Shown: positions 1 through 10,118 of the stretch, in pieces | How the letters are laid out: the number at the start of each line of letters is the position of its first letter | Position numbering within the stretch: the stretch's first letter is position 1 | Source of the DNA: DASSQJ01 sp963772645 | Lineage (GTDB): Bacteria; Actinomycetota; Actinomycetes; Actinomycetales; Dermatophilaceae | Length of the DNA stretch: 64,000 bases | NCBI GenBank assembly: GCA_963772645.1 | Contig: CAVYYD010000005.1 | Location: 124,001-188,000, forward strand | Direction: 5' to 3' | Notes under the pieces: generated by a model | The model's database searches: none | What the model was told of the DNA's origin: nothing | What the model saw: only the letters and a program-made list of their open reading frames with translations | Translations under genes and position numbers: made by a program

Positions 1-1
1 C

Positions 2-37
2 GCCGCGGCCGTCGAGCGGCTGCTCGCCGAGGGCTGA
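2..37 (+). CDS. 3' end of an upstream gene
   Basis: The last eleven codons of an open frame read AAAVERLLAEG and stop at TGA (35-37). Too little is present to name the product. It ends 81 bases before the next gene, which has its own -10-like element, so it need not be in the same operon. Confidence 0.5.
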   Translation, partial: AAAVERLLAEG

Positions 38-83
38 ACGGGCGGCTGCGCCGGAGCGGGCCTCCGGCCGGGCACCGCTCGGT

Positions 84-121
84 TAGGGTGGCGCCGTGTC
101 CGCAACGGGGGTGATCCCGTG
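84..121 (+). promoter_or_regulatory. Putative promoter and mini leader frame
   Basis: TAGGGT at 84-89 resembles an actinobacterial -10 hexamer. Seven bases on, a GTG at 96 opens an eight-codon frame (VSATGVIP) whose TGA overlaps the GTG start of the next gene at 119. If transcription starts near 96, this would be a leaderless mini-frame translationally coupled to the operon. No clear -35 is seen, and the reading is tentative because this part of the sequence carries base errors. Confidence 0.3.
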
Positions 122-1339
122 ACCGACTCCGGCTGGACCCCGCCGGGGTCGGACCCCGGGCGCGCGGTCCCCCGCCGCCGGGTTACGGCCCGCCGCCGCC
201 GGGCTACGGCCCGCCGCCGCCGGGCTACGGCCCCCGCCCGGACCGCCGGGCTACGGCCCCCCGCCGCCGGGTTACCTCCGCCCGGCGGCGGCCCTGGCGG
301 GCCGTGGAGTTCCGCCCGGGCATCGTCCCGCTGCGACCGCTGGCCCTCGGCGACATCTACGGCGGGGTGCTCAAGGCCGTCCGCGGCAACCCGGCCGCGA
401 CCATCGGGCTGGCCACCCTGACCACCTTCGTCTTCCTCCTGCCGACGACGGCCCTCGGGTACCTGGCTGTCCTCCGTCGGCAGCGTGCCGCTGGCCACGG
501 GCCCGTCGAGCAGCGCCTCCGACACCCTGCCGGCCGGCTTCGGCCTCGGTGTCCTCGGCGTCTACCTCCCCGCCCTCGGCCAGCTCCTCGCCGGCATCCT
601 CCTCGCCGGGTTCCTCGCCCAGGTCATCGGGCAGGCCGTCCTCGGCCGCAAGGTGGCATCGGCGAGACGTGGCACCGCGACCCGGGGCCGGATCCTCGCC
701 GATGGTCGGCGCGGTGCTCCTCACCGGTGCTCGCGGCTACCTCGTCATCCTCGTCCTCGTCGGCCTGCCCGTCCCGTCATCGCCGTCGTCGTCGCTCGAA
801 CAACGGCGGCGGCGGCGTCGCGGTCGGCATCGGTCCTCGTCGTCCTCGGCTGCTCGGCCACCGTCGCGCTCGTCGCGCTGTCCTCCTCGCGACGAAGTGG
901 GCGTTCGCGACGCCGGCCATCGTCCTCGAGCGGGCCGGCGTGATCGCGGTCGCTGCGACGCTCCTGGGCGCTCGCCGGGCCTCCCGTGGCGGATCGCCGT
1001 TCTGGCGCATCTTCGGCCTGCGGCTGCTCACCGGCGATCATCGTCGGCATCGCCCCGTCCGTCATCACCATCCCGATCTCGCTGGCGCTCGTCGCGATCG
1101 TCCTCGCGGCCTCGACCGGCGCGGCGGCACCGACGGCGGCACGCTGCTCGTCGCGCAGACCATCGTCGGCGGGGTCACCGGGCTGCTCACCGGCGCCCTG
1201 ACGACGCCGTTCAGTGCCGGCGTGGACGCCCTGCTCTACGTCGACGTGCGGATGCGCACCGAGGGCCTCGACATCCGGCTCATCCAGGCCGCCCAGGGCG
1301 CCGCCCCGCCGCCGTGGCCCGATCCGGACCTCGCCGTGA
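119..1339 (+). CDS. DUF7847-like multi-pass membrane protein (frameshifted)
   Basis: The start is GTG at 119. An N-terminal low-complexity stretch of PPPPGYG repeats leads into a block (FRPGIVPLRPLALGDIYGG) typical of actinobacterial membrane proteins annotated as glycerophosphoryl diester phosphodiesterase membrane domain or DUF7847. Hydrophobic segments follow, and the C-terminal part contains DVRMRTEGLDIRL. The protein is multi-pass and its function is unknown. The coding signal changes frame several times, so no single frame gives the full protein; nearby genes show the same one-base slips, which I take as sequence errors. The proposed TGA at 1337-1339 overlaps the GTG of the next gene. 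The family call rests on the N-terminal block. Confidence 0.6.
169..290 (+). repeat. PPPPGYG-coding 21-base repeats
   Basis: Roughly four to five copies of a 21-base unit encode PPPPGYG near the N-terminus of the first membrane protein. The later copies are shifted by base insertions or losses. Such Pro-Gly-Tyr tails are common in actinobacterial membrane proteins and are likely disordered and cytoplasmic. Confidence 0.7.
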
Positions 1340-2001
1340 GCCCTGGTTCGACGCCCCGCTCGACCCCACCTCCGACGAGGCGCGCCGCTGGCTGGAGCGA
1401 CGAGCTCGCCAACCCGCGCTACCACGCCCAGCCGAGCCTCGCTGTGAGCGGCTCCGTCGAGCTGCTCGACCGGCTCCTGTCGCGCCGGCCCGGACGGCGG
1501 GCTGCCCTCCTCGCGGTCCCGATCGCGGTCGGGCTCGTCCTCGCCGTGCTCGGGCTCGTCCTCTGGCGGGTGCTGCGCCGCGAGGTGGGGCGCAGCGGTC
1601 CCGGCGGACGCCCGCCACGTGCTCGACGTGCCCGACCTCGCCGGCCGCGACCCTGCGGGCGCAGGCCCGCGCGGCCCTCGCCCGCGGCGACTGGGACACC
1701 GCCGTCCTCGACGGCGTGCGCGCGATCGCCCGCGCGCGCCGTCGAGCGGGTCGTCCTCGACGACGCCCCCGGCCGCACCGCGCACGAGGTCGCGGTGGCG
1801 CTCGGCGCGCGGTTCGCCGCCGAGCACGCCGCCCTCGTCGAGGCGGCCGACGCCTTCGACGCCGTCCGCTACGGCCACCGCGCCGCCACCGAGGGGCGCG
1901 GCCCGGGCCGTGCTCGCACTCGACGAGCGGCTGGCCACGGCCCGTCCCGACCGCAGCACCACCGGCGCCGCCGGCACCCGCCGCCGGAGCCGGTCGGATG
2001 A
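1336..2001 (+). CDS. DUF4129 domain protein (frameshifted)
   Basis: Read across frames, the product contains PWFDAPLDPTSDEARRWL, then DELANPRYHAQPSL, a hydrophobic helix around 1500-1565, and a cytosolic block with ARAALARGDWDTAVLDGVRAI and DDAPGRTAHEVAVALG. This matches DUF4129 proteins: a short N-terminus, one membrane helix, and a C-terminal domain with a conserved Asp/Pro-Gly/Thr-Ala motif. The GTG at 1336 overlaps the previous stop; it needs one more C in the CCC run after GTGAG to stay in frame. It ends at TGA 1999-2001 overlapping the next ATG. Members sit next to MoxR and DUF58 in actinobacteria, but no biochemical role is established. Confidence 0.7.
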   Translation: MSPGSTPRSTPPPTRRAAGWSDELANPRYHAQPSLAVSGSVELLDRLLSRRPGRRAALLAVPIAVGLVLAVLGLVLWRVLRREVGRSGPGGRPPRARRARPRRPRPCGRRPARPSPAATGTPPSSTACARSPARAVERVVLDDAPGRTAHEVAVALGARFAAEHAALVEAADAFDAVRYGHRAATEGRGPGRARTRRAAGHGPSRPQHHRRRRHPPPEPVG

Positions 2002-3236
2002 CGGCCGCCGCCCCGACCCGAGGCCACCGGCGCGGTGGCGCCGGCCGGCGTCGACACCGCGCCGGGTCGATCGCGCCGCACCCGCGGCGTGCTGCGGCTG
2101 GGTCCTCGCGCTGGTCCTCGGCGGGGCGCTCCTCGCCCTGGTCGCCGGGGGCGAGCCGCCCCGAGGACTACCTGCACCCCGACGGCACCGGGCAGGGGGG
2201 CACCCGCGCGCTCGTCGAGGTGCTGCGCGACCACGGCATCGACGTCGAGGTCGTCGAGCACCCCGCCGGGGCCGCCGCCCGGGCCAGCCGGGCGGGGACC
2301 ACCGTCGTCGTCGGCAACTCCGACCTGCTGACCGACACCGCCTGCGCGACGGCTCCTCGCGGCACGCGCGGCCGCCGACCGGGTCGTCCTCCTCGACGCG
2401 CTGCCCGCACGTGCTCGTCGGGCCTCGACCTCGGCTGACGTCGCGCAGCCCGCCCGGGCGACGCCGAGTCACCCGACTGCGTCGCTGTCCTGGGTGCACG
2501 GCGACGACCGGGTCACCCACGCTGTCGTGGGCGATCACCCCGACGGCGCGCCCTGCCCGGCGGCGCCCGGGGCTGCTTCCCCGTCGCCGGCGACCCCGGC
2601 ACCGGTGACCGCCGCCCGCGGTGGGCGGCCGTCGACCTGCCGCCGACCTCGGACCGCGCCCCGGTGACCGTCGTCGGCTGCCCGGACGCCGCGACGAACC
2701 GGTTCGTCACCGAGGGCGACGACGCCGCGCTCATGGTGCGCCTGCTCGGGGGCTCGCCGCGCCTCGTCTGGTACCACCCGGCGGCCGAGGACTCGACGGA
2801 GAACCCGTCGCGCACCGAGCGCTCGGTCTGGCCCGCGTGGACCGGTCCCGGCCCTGGTGTGTCCTCGCCCTCGCGTTCGTCGCCTTCGCCCTCGCCCGCG
2901 GGCCGGCGGCTCGGGCGGCTCGTCCCGGAGCCGCTGCCCGTCGTCGTCCGGGCGGCCGAGACCACCGAGAGCCGCGCCGAGCTGTACCGCGCCGCCGCCG
3001 ACCGCGGGCGCGCCGCCCGGCGTCCTGCGCCGGGCCACCGGACCGGCCGGCTCGCACCGCGCCTCGGCCTGCCCGCCGGCGCCGCCGCCGAGCCCTCGTC
3101 GCCGGCGGCGCCGCCGCCTCCGGCCTCCCCGCCGCCGAGGTCGACCGCCTGCTGCGCGGTCCGGCCCCGACCGACGAGCAGGGCCTCGTCGGCCTCGCCC
3201 AGCAGCTCGCCCACCTCGAGGAGAAGGCCGCACGCC

Positions 3237-3240
<4 letters not shown>
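1998..3240 (+). CDS. DUF4350 domain protein (frameshifted)
   Basis: The ATG at 1998 overlaps the previous TGA. The N-terminus has one hydrophobic segment, followed by PEDYLHPDGTGQGGTRALVEVL and HGIDVEVVEHP, then GTTVVVGNSDLL. These are hallmarks of DUF4350, a membrane-anchored domain related to the glutamine-amidotransferase-like fold. A second membrane segment lies near 2860-2900, ahead of a cytosolic tail ending close to DEQGLVGLAQQLAHLEE. The frame slips several times. The probable stop, TGA 3238-3240, overlaps the ATG of the MoxR gene, so translation of the operon is coupled. The substrate is unknown; genes with this neighbourhood are suspected to act in envelope protein assembly. Confidence 0.7.
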
Positions 3241-4238
<998 letters not shown>

Positions 4239-4239
<1 letters not shown>

Positions 4240-5540
4240 TGGCGCTGACGACCCGCGCCGCGGCGCTGGTGCTCCTCGGCGTCGTCCCGGTCGTGCTCCG
4301 GCCGGCGACGGTCGGACGTGCTGGCTGGGCGCTCGTGCTCGTCCTGGTCCTCGTCGCGCTCGACCTGCTGCTCGCCGCCTCGCCGAAGCGCGCTGCGTGG
4401 TGAGCCGGGAGGACGGCGACCAGGTGCGGCTCGGGGAGTCGGTGCCGAGCTCGCTGGTCGTCGAGAACCCGGGCCGCCGCACGGCCCGCGGGCTGCTCCG
4501 CGACGGCTGGCCGCCGTCGGCGGGCGCCGCGCTGGCACGCGGCAACGTCCTCGCCGTGCCCGCCGGGCGAGCGGCGCCGCGTGGTCACCTCCCGGCTGAC
4601 CCGACCCGCCGGGGCGACCGGTACGCCGACCGGGTCACCGTGCGGCTGCTCGGGCCGCTCGGCCTGGCCGGGCGGCAGCGCTCGGTGGAGGTCCCCGGGC
4701 GGCTGCGGGTGCTCCACCCGTTCCCGTCGCGCAAGCACCTGCCGAGCCGGCTCGCCGTGCTCCGCGAGCTCGACGGGCGCGCCGCGGTGCGCACCCGCGG
4801 CCAGGGCACCGAGTTCGACAGCCTGCGCGACTACGTCGAGGGCGACGACGTCCGCTCCATCGACTGGCGGGCCACCGCCCGCCGCCAGCACCTCGTCGTC
4901 CGCACCTGGCAGCCCGAGCAGCACCGCCGCATCGTCATCGTCGTCGACACCGGGCGCACCAGCGCCGGCCGGGTCGGCGACGCGCCGCGCCTCGACGCCG
5001 CGATGGACGCCGCCCTGCTGCTCACCGCGCTGGCCGGGCACGCCCGCGACCGGGTCCAGGTCGTCGCCGGCGACCGCGCGGTGCACGCCCGGGTCACCGG
5101 CGCCGACCGGGCGCCGGCTGCTGCACGACGTCATCACCGCCCTGGCGCCCGTCGACCCGCAGCTGCGTCGAGGCCGACTGGGGCGTGCTCGCCGCCGAGG
5201 TCACCCGCTCCACCCACCGCTCGCTCGTCGTGCTGCTCACCCCGCTCGAGCCGGCCGCGATCGAGGAGGGCCTGCTGCCGGTGCTGCCGGCCCTCGTCGC
5301 CCACCACCGGGTCGTCGTCGCCTCGGTCGCCGACCCGGCCCTCGACGCGATGCGCGCGCGCGCGACGGCTCGCAGGAGGTGTGGGGCGCCGTCGCCGCCG
5401 AGCGCACGACGGCGCTGCGCGCGCCGACGGCCGACGCGCTGGGCCGGCTCGGGGTCGACGTCCTCGACGCCCCGCCGGACGAGCTGCCGGTGCGGCTGGC
5501 CGACCACTACCTCGCGCTCAAGCGCCAGGGCCTGCTCTGA
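4239..5540 (+). CDS. DUF58 domain protein (frameshifted)
   Basis: Two hydrophobic segments at the N-terminus (about residues 7-22 and 28-45) precede a soluble region with the DUF58 signature SLRDYVEGDDVRSIDWRATAR, then HRRIVIVVDTGRTSAG, a VWA-like strand with a metal-site-like Asp. The C-terminus reads LPVRLADHYLALKRQGLL. DUF58 proteins are encoded next to MoxR and are thought to be its clients or partners at the membrane. The ATG at 4239 overlaps the MoxR stop by one base. At least four frame changes occur (near 4390, 4565, 5112 and 5365), but their sum restores the frame over the gene. Confidence 0.88.
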
Positions 5541-5563
5541 GGCCCCCGGCTGCGCTGAGCCCC

Positions 5564-5629
5564 GGCCTCCGTCCGGCCTCCGTCCCGCCTCCGTCCGGCC
5601 TCCGTCCCGCCTCCGTCCGGCCTCGGTCC
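5564..5629. repeat. Six tandem 11-base repeats
   Basis: Six consecutive 11-base units of the form (g/c)gcctccgtcc fill the gap between the DUF58 and SpoIIM genes, which converge here. Units alternate between ggcctccgtcc and cgcctccgtcc; the last has one change. There is no dyad, so this is not a classic terminator, although it lies where one would be expected. Confidence 0.85.
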
Positions 5630-5654
5630 CGCCCCGCGGGGCGCGGCGGTCACC

Positions 5655-6658
5655 TCAGCCGGCGACCGGCACGACGTCGCCGGCGTCGCGGGCCTCGACG
5701 TCGCCCGTCGCGCCCTTCGCCGGCACGCGGCCCGGCCGACGACGAAGACGTAGAGCAGGAAGGCGGTCTCGGCGACCAGCGCCGATGGCGATCCGCGCCC
5801 AGGTGGGCAGCCCGGACGGGGTGACGAAGCCCTCGATGACCCCGCTGACGAAGAGCACCACGACGAGCCCGAGCGCGATGCCGACCGCGGTCCGTGCCTC
5901 GTGCGCCAGCGACTGCAGCCGGGGCAGCGGCCCGGGGCTGACCCACGACCAGAAGATCCGCAGCCCGACCGCGCCGGCGACGAAGATCGCGGTGAGCTCG
6001 AGCAGCCCGTGCGGGAGGATCAGCCCGAAGAACAGCGCGGTGCGGCCGTGGTAGGCCATCAGCGCGCCCGGCGATGCCGACGTTGAGGACGTTCTGAGGC
6101 GAGGATGAGCAGGACGGGCAGGCCGAGGATGCCGAGCGCGATGACCTGCGCCGAGACCCAGGCGTTGTTCGTCCAGACCAGCCCGGTGAAGTCGAGGTGG
6201 CCGTACTCGGAGTAGTAGTGCTCGAAGTCGGTGCCGACGAAGGAGTTGATCTGGTCCTGGCTCATCACCGAGGTCCACACCCGCGGGTGCGGTGTAGGCG
6301 TAGGCCAGCCGACCGCGAACGCGAGCGCGAGGTTGACCAGGGCGGTGCCGACCCACCAGCGCCGCAGCCGGTACAGGCCGGCGGGGAAGGTCGACGTGAA
6401 GAAGGCCAGGAGGCTGCGCCAGCTGCCCGCGCGGCGCGCGGCGGTCGCGAGCCGGGCCCGGGCCAGCAGCGAGGACAGGTGCGCGACGAGGGAGGGGTCC
6501 GGGCTCGCCGAGCGCACGACGGACAGGTGCGTCGAGACGCGCTGGTAGAGGTCGAGCAGCTCGTCGGCCTCGGCGCCGCTGAGCCGCCGCCGGCCCACGA
6601 GCTCCTCGAGCCGCTGCCACTGGCCGTGGTGCACGGCGACGTACGCGTCGAGGTCCAC
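5655..6658 (-). CDS. SpoIIM-family integral membrane protein (frameshifted)
   Basis: The N-terminal soluble part (MDLDAYVAVHHGQWQRLEEL) is followed by LYQRVSTHLSVVRS and a hydrophobic domain with the family block AYHGRTALFFGLILPHGLLEL. This matches the stage II sporulation protein M / DUF95 superfamily found even in non-sporulating actinobacteria. About five or six membrane helices are visible. The gene slips frame near 6065-6105 and again near 5740-5790. The GTG start (6656-6658) lies six bases after a TACGCT hexamer, so a leaderless message is likely. It is divergent from the RDD gene and belongs functionally with the MoxR-DUF58 cluster. Confidence 0.8.
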
Positions 6659-6664
6659 CGCATC

Positions 6665-6704
6665 AGCGTAGGCGACCCGCGCCCGGGGCCACCGCGGTTA
6701 GCCT
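6665..6704. promoter_or_regulatory. Divergent -10 elements for SpoIIM and RDD genes
   Basis: On the minus strand, TACGCT occupies 6665-6670, six bases before the GTG of the SpoIIM gene. On the plus strand, TAGCCT occupies 6699-6704, six bases before the GTG of the RDD gene. Both spacings put the expected transcription start on the start codon, implying two leaderless transcripts from a 52-base gap. Confidence 0.5.
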
Positions 6705-6710
6705 GCTCGG

Positions 6711-7541
6711 GTGGACACCACCGGCGGCTACCGCGCGTACGCGAGCGAGGACGTCGTCACCGGCGAGGGCGTGGCCGTCGAGCTGCCCGTCGCGACGACG
6801 CTCGTGCGCGCCGTCGGCCTGCTCATCGACCTCCTCCTCGCGGCGGCGCTGCTCGTCCTCGACGGCGTCGTCGTCGGCTTCCTCACCGCGCAGACCTCCG
6901 ATGCCGTGGCGCAGGCGGTCGGGCTCGTCGGCCTGGTCCTCGTCGTCGTCGGGGTCCCCGCCACGCTGGAGACCCTGACCCGGGGGCGCACCCTGGGCAA
7001 GCTGGCCCTCGGGCTGCGGGTGGTCCGCGACGACGGGGGCCCGATCACCTCACGGCACGCCATCACCCGCGCACTGCTCGGCGTCGTCGAGATCTGGATG
7101 CTCCTCGGGGTGCCGGCGCTCATCGCCTCGGTCCTCAACACCCGGGCCAAGCGGCTCGGCGACATGGCCGCCGGCACCTACGTCGTGACCCAGCGCTCCC
7201 GGATGCGGCTGCTCCCTCCCCCGCAGATGCCGCCCCCGCTCGCCGCCTGGGCCGCCGGCGCCGACGTCGCCGCGCTGCCGCCCGGGCTGACGGTCGCGGT
7301 GCGCCAGTTCCTCGCCCGCGCCGCGACGCTGACGCCGGCGTCCCGGGCCTCGCTCGGCCGGCAGCTCGTCACCGAGGTGCTCCGGTACGTCGCCCCGGCG
7401 CCGCCGGCCGGCATCCACGGGGAGTACGTGCTCGCCGCGGTCGTCGCCGAACGCCGCCGGCGCGACCTCGAGCGGCTCGGTCGCCAGGCCCGGCTCCGTG
7501 AGCGGGTCGTCGCGCCCGACCCGCTGCTGCCCGGCCCCTGA
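6711..7541 (+). CDS. RDD family membrane protein
   Basis: This 276-residue protein has an RDD domain in its first ~155 residues: VRAVGLLIDLLLAAALLVL carries the Arg-Asp-type motif, followed by a second helix (VGLVGLVLVVVGVPA), RTLGKLALGLRVVRDDGG, and AKRLGDMAAGTYVV. The C-terminal ~110 residues are a soluble region with LTPASRASLGRQLVTEVL. RDD proteins are small multi-pass membrane proteins of uncertain role, some linked to ion or solute movement. The GTG start at 6711 has no ribosome-binding site but sits six bases after TAGCCT. This gene is in one clean frame, unlike everything to its left. Confidence 0.88.
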   Translation: MDTTGGYRAYASEDVVTGEGVAVELPVATTLVRAVGLLIDLLLAAALLVLDGVVVGFLTAQTSDAVAQAVGLVGLVLVVVGVPATLETLTRGRTLGKLALGLRVVRDDGGPITSRHAITRALLGVVEIWMLLGVPALIASVLNTRAKRLGDMAAGTYVVTQRSRMRLLPPPQMPPPLAAWAAGADVAALPPGLTVAVRQFLARAATLTPASRASLGRQLVTEVLRYVAPAPPAGIHGEYVLAAVVAERRRRDLERLGRQARLRERVVAPDPLLPGP

Positions 7542-7616
7542 CGGGTCCACCGCGGACCTTCGCACCGTCACACCGGGCCGTCGCCACCTTCGCGCCGAGC
7601 CGTCGGACCGGAACCT

Positions 7617-7653
7617 TCGGAGAGGCACCCCAAACTTTCCGGTGCCTCTCCGA
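7617..7653. terminator. Stem-loop between convergent genes
   Basis: A perfect 13-base inverted repeat, TCGGAGAGGCACC and its complement, encloses an 11-base loop. It lies between the 3' ends of the RDD gene and the adenosine deaminase gene and could stop transcription from both sides. A short T-rich stretch follows on the plus strand (actcttt). Confidence 0.75.
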
Positions 7654-7688
7654 ACTCTTTCTCCGGAGGCGGGAAAGTGGGGGCGCGG

Positions 7689-8789
7689 TCAGTGGGCGGC
7701 GCCGAGGGCGGCGTAGCCCGGCTTGACGACGTGCTCGATGAGGGCGAGCCGCTCGTCGAAGGGGAGGAACGCCGACTTCATCGCGTTGATCGTCGCCCAG
7801 CGCAGGTCCTCCAGCGACCACCCGGCCTCGTCGACGAGCAGCTGCATCTCCCGGCTCATCGACGTCCCGCTCATCAGCCGGTTGTCGGTGTTCACGGTGA
7901 CCCGGAACCTCAGGTCCTTGAGCATCGTGATCGGGTGCGTCGCCACGGACTGCGCCGCGCCGGTCTGGATGTTCGAGCTCGGGCACATCTCGAGCGGGAT
8001 GCGGCGGTCGCGCACGTACGCGGCGAGCAGGCCCAGGTGGGTGGCCCCGTCGTCGTCGTGGGTGATGTCGTCGACGATGCGCACCCCGTGGCCCAGCCGG
8101 TCGGCGCCGCACCACTGGATCGCCTCCCAGATGCTCGGCAGCCCGAACGCCTCGCCGGCGTGGATCGTGAAGTGCGCGTTCTCCCGCCGCAGGTACTCGA
8201 AGGCGTCGAGGAAGCGGGTGGGCGGGAACCCGGCCTCGGCCCCGGCGATGTCGAACCCGGCGACCCCGCGGTCGCGGTAGCGCACGACGAGCTCGGCGAT
8301 CTCCCGCCCGTTGGCCGCGTGCCGCATCGCCGTGAGCAGCGCCCGCATCCGGATGGGGGTTCCGGCGGCGGCCGCCTCCTGCTCCCCCTCGCGGAAGCCG
8401 GCGAGGACCGCCTCGACGACGCGCTCGATCGGCAGCCCACCGGCGAGGTGCTGCTCCGGGGCGAACCGGGACTCGGCGTAGACGACCCCGTCGGCCGCGA
8501 GGTCGAGCGCGCACTCCCGGGCCACCCGGACCAGCTGCTCCTCGGTCTGCATCACCGCGACGGTGTGCGAGAACGTCTCGAGGTACCGCTCGAGCGAGCC
8601 GGAGTCGGCGGCGTCGCGGAACCACCGGCCGAGCGCGTCGGCGTCGGTCGCCGGCAGCGCGTCGTAGCCCGAGGCCTCGGCCAGCTCGACGACGGTCCCC
8701 GGCCGGAGGCCGCCGTCGAGGTGGTCGTGCAGCAGCGCCTTGGGCGCCCGGTGGACGATCGTGGGGACGAGCGCCCCTGCGCCGGCCAT
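7689..8789 (-). CDS. add: Adenosine deaminase
   Basis: It hydrolyses adenosine or deoxyadenosine to inosine or deoxyinosine in purine salvage. The 366-residue protein has the metal-binding HDHLDGGL motif near residue 21, FTIHAGEAFG with catalytic-site His and Glu, RLGHGVRI, PSSNIQTGA, and VNTDNRLMSGTSMSRE, the usual actinobacterial form of the C-terminal Asp site. The start is the ATG at 8787-8789, which overlaps the deoA stop by one base (TGATG). It is the last gene of a minus-strand run whose other members, deoA and cdd, are also nucleoside salvage enzymes. All expected metal and catalytic residues seem present. Confidence 0.95.
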   Translation of the reverse strand: MAGAGALVPTIVHRAPKALLHDHLDGGLRPGTVVELAEASGYDALPATDADALGRWFRDAADSGSLERYLETFSHTVAVMQTEEQLVRVARECALDLAADGVVYAESRFAPEQHLAGGLPIERVVEAVLAGFREGEQEAAAAGTPIRMRALLTAMRHAANGREIAELVVRYRDRGVAGFDIAGAEAGFPPTRFLDAFEYLRRENAHFTIHAGEAFGLPSIWEAIQWCGADRLGHGVRIVDDITHDDDGATHLGLLAAYVRDRRIPLEMCPSSNIQTGAAQSVATHPITMLKDLRFRVTVNTDNRLMSGTSMSREMQLLVDEAGWSLEDLRWATINAMKSAFLPFDERLALIEHVVKPGYAALGAAH

Positions 8790-10078
8790 CACGCGACCCG
8801 GTCGATGACGACGGGGGCGGCTGGGTGGGCGGTCCCCGGCGGCGAGACCTCGATCCCGCCGGCGAGCGCGGCCTCGGCCCGCTCGAAGCGCTCCGGGGTG
8901 TCGGTGTGCAGGGTGAGCAGGACCTGGCCCTCGCGGACCTCGTCGCCCGGTTTGGCGTGCAGCTCCACCCCGGCCCCGGCCTGCACCGGGTCCTCCTTGC
9001 GGGCCCGGCCGGCGCCGAGCCGCCACGCGGCCACGCCGACGGCGTAGGCGTCGAGGCGGGTCAGCACCCCGGAGCCGGCGGCGCGCACCTCGTGGGTCTC
9101 GCGGGCCACCGGCAGGTCCGCGTCCGGGTCCCCGCCCTGGGCGGCGATCATCCGCCGCCAGGCATCCATCGCCCGGCCGTCGGCGAGCGCGGCCGCGACG
9201 TCCTGGCCGCCGCGGCCGGCCGCCTCGAGCATCTCCTCGGCGAGCCGGACGGTGAGCTCGACGACATCGGAGGGGCCGCCGCCGGCGAGCACCTCGACCG
9301 ACTCGGCGACCTCGAGCGCGTTGCCTGCGGTGAGCCCGAGCGGGGTCGACATGTCGGTGAGCAGGGCCACGGTGCTCACGCCGGCGTCGGTGCCGAGGTC
9401 GACCATCGTGCGGGCCAGCTCCGCGGCATCCTCACGGGTCTTCATGAACGCCCCGCTGCCCACCTTGACGTCGAGGACGAGCACGCCGGTGCCTTCGGCG
9501 ATCTTCTTGCTCATGATCGAGCTCGCGATGAGCGGGATCGCCTCGACGGTGCCGGTGACGTCCCGCAGCGCGTAGAGCTTCTTGTCGGCCGGCGCGAGGC
9601 CCGAGCCGGCCGCGCAGATGACCGCGCCGACGTCCTCGAGCTGGTGGAGCATCTCCTCGGTGGACAGGGCGGCGCGCCACCCCGGCACGGACTCGAGCTT
9701 GTCGAGGGTGCCGCCGGTGTGGCCGAGGCCGCGGCCGGAGAGCTGGGGCACGGCGACGCCGAAGACGGCGACGAGGGGAGCCAGCGGGAGGGTGATCTTG
9801 TCGCCGACGCCGCCGGTGGAGTGCTTGTCGGCGGTGGGCCGGGACAGCGCGGAGAAGTCCATCCGCTCACCGCTGGCGATCATCGCCGCCGTCCACGTCG
9901 CGATCTCCCGGCGGGTCATCCCGTTGAGGAGGATGGCCATCGCGAGCGAGCTCATCTGCTCCTCGGCGACCGCGCCGCGGGTGTAGGCGTCGACGACCCA
10001 GCGGATCTCCTCGTCCGACAGCTCCTGGCGGTCTCGCTTGTGGATGATGACGTCGACGGCGTCGAAGGGTTCGCTCAC
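8789..10078 (-). CDS. deoA: Thymidine phosphorylase
   Basis: It splits thymidine with phosphate to thymine and deoxyribose-1-phosphate. The 429-residue protein shows ADKHSTGGVGDK and the family signature LSGRGLGHTGGTLDKLES, then SSIMSKKIAEG and a C-terminal swivelling domain with GDEVREGQVLLTLHT. The start is GTG at 10078; the longer upstream frame has no better start. A weak CATGAT hexamer lies six bases before it, so the message may be leaderless. It is followed by add with a one-base overlap and preceded by cdd 40 bases upstream on the same strand. Confidence 0.95.
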   Translation of the reverse strand: MSEPFDAVDVIIHKRDRQELSDEEIRWVVDAYTRGAVAEEQMSSLAMAILLNGMTRREIATWTAAMIASGERMDFSALSRPTADKHSTGGVGDKITLPLAPLVAVFGVAVPQLSGRGLGHTGGTLDKLESVPGWRAALSTEEMLHQLEDVGAVICAAGSGLAPADKKLYALRDVTGTVEAIPLIASSIMSKKIAEGTGVLVLDVKVGSGAFMKTREDAAELARTMVDLGTDAGVSTVALLTDMSTPLGLTAGNALEVAESVEVLAGGGPSDVVELTVRLAEEMLEAAGRGGQDVAAALADGRAMDAWRRMIAAQGGDPDADLPVARETHEVRAAGSGVLTRLDAYAVGVAAWRLGAGRARKEDPVQAGAGVELHAKPGDEVREGQVLLTLHTDTPERFERAEAALAGGIEVSPPGTAHPAAPVVIDRVA

Positions 10079-10118
10079 CAGGCCATCATGGCAGGGCCGC
10101 CGGGTCCGCCCGCGCCGG

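Noticed and set aside
745..2538. Minus-strand open frame of 597 codons opposite the first genes
   Set aside because: It has no recognisable domain, an Arg/Pro-rich shadow composition, and lies opposite DUF4129/DUF4350 coding signal.
5564..5629. Tandem repeats considered as a CRISPR array
   Set aside because: Units are 11 bases with no spacers, and no cas genes are present in the window.
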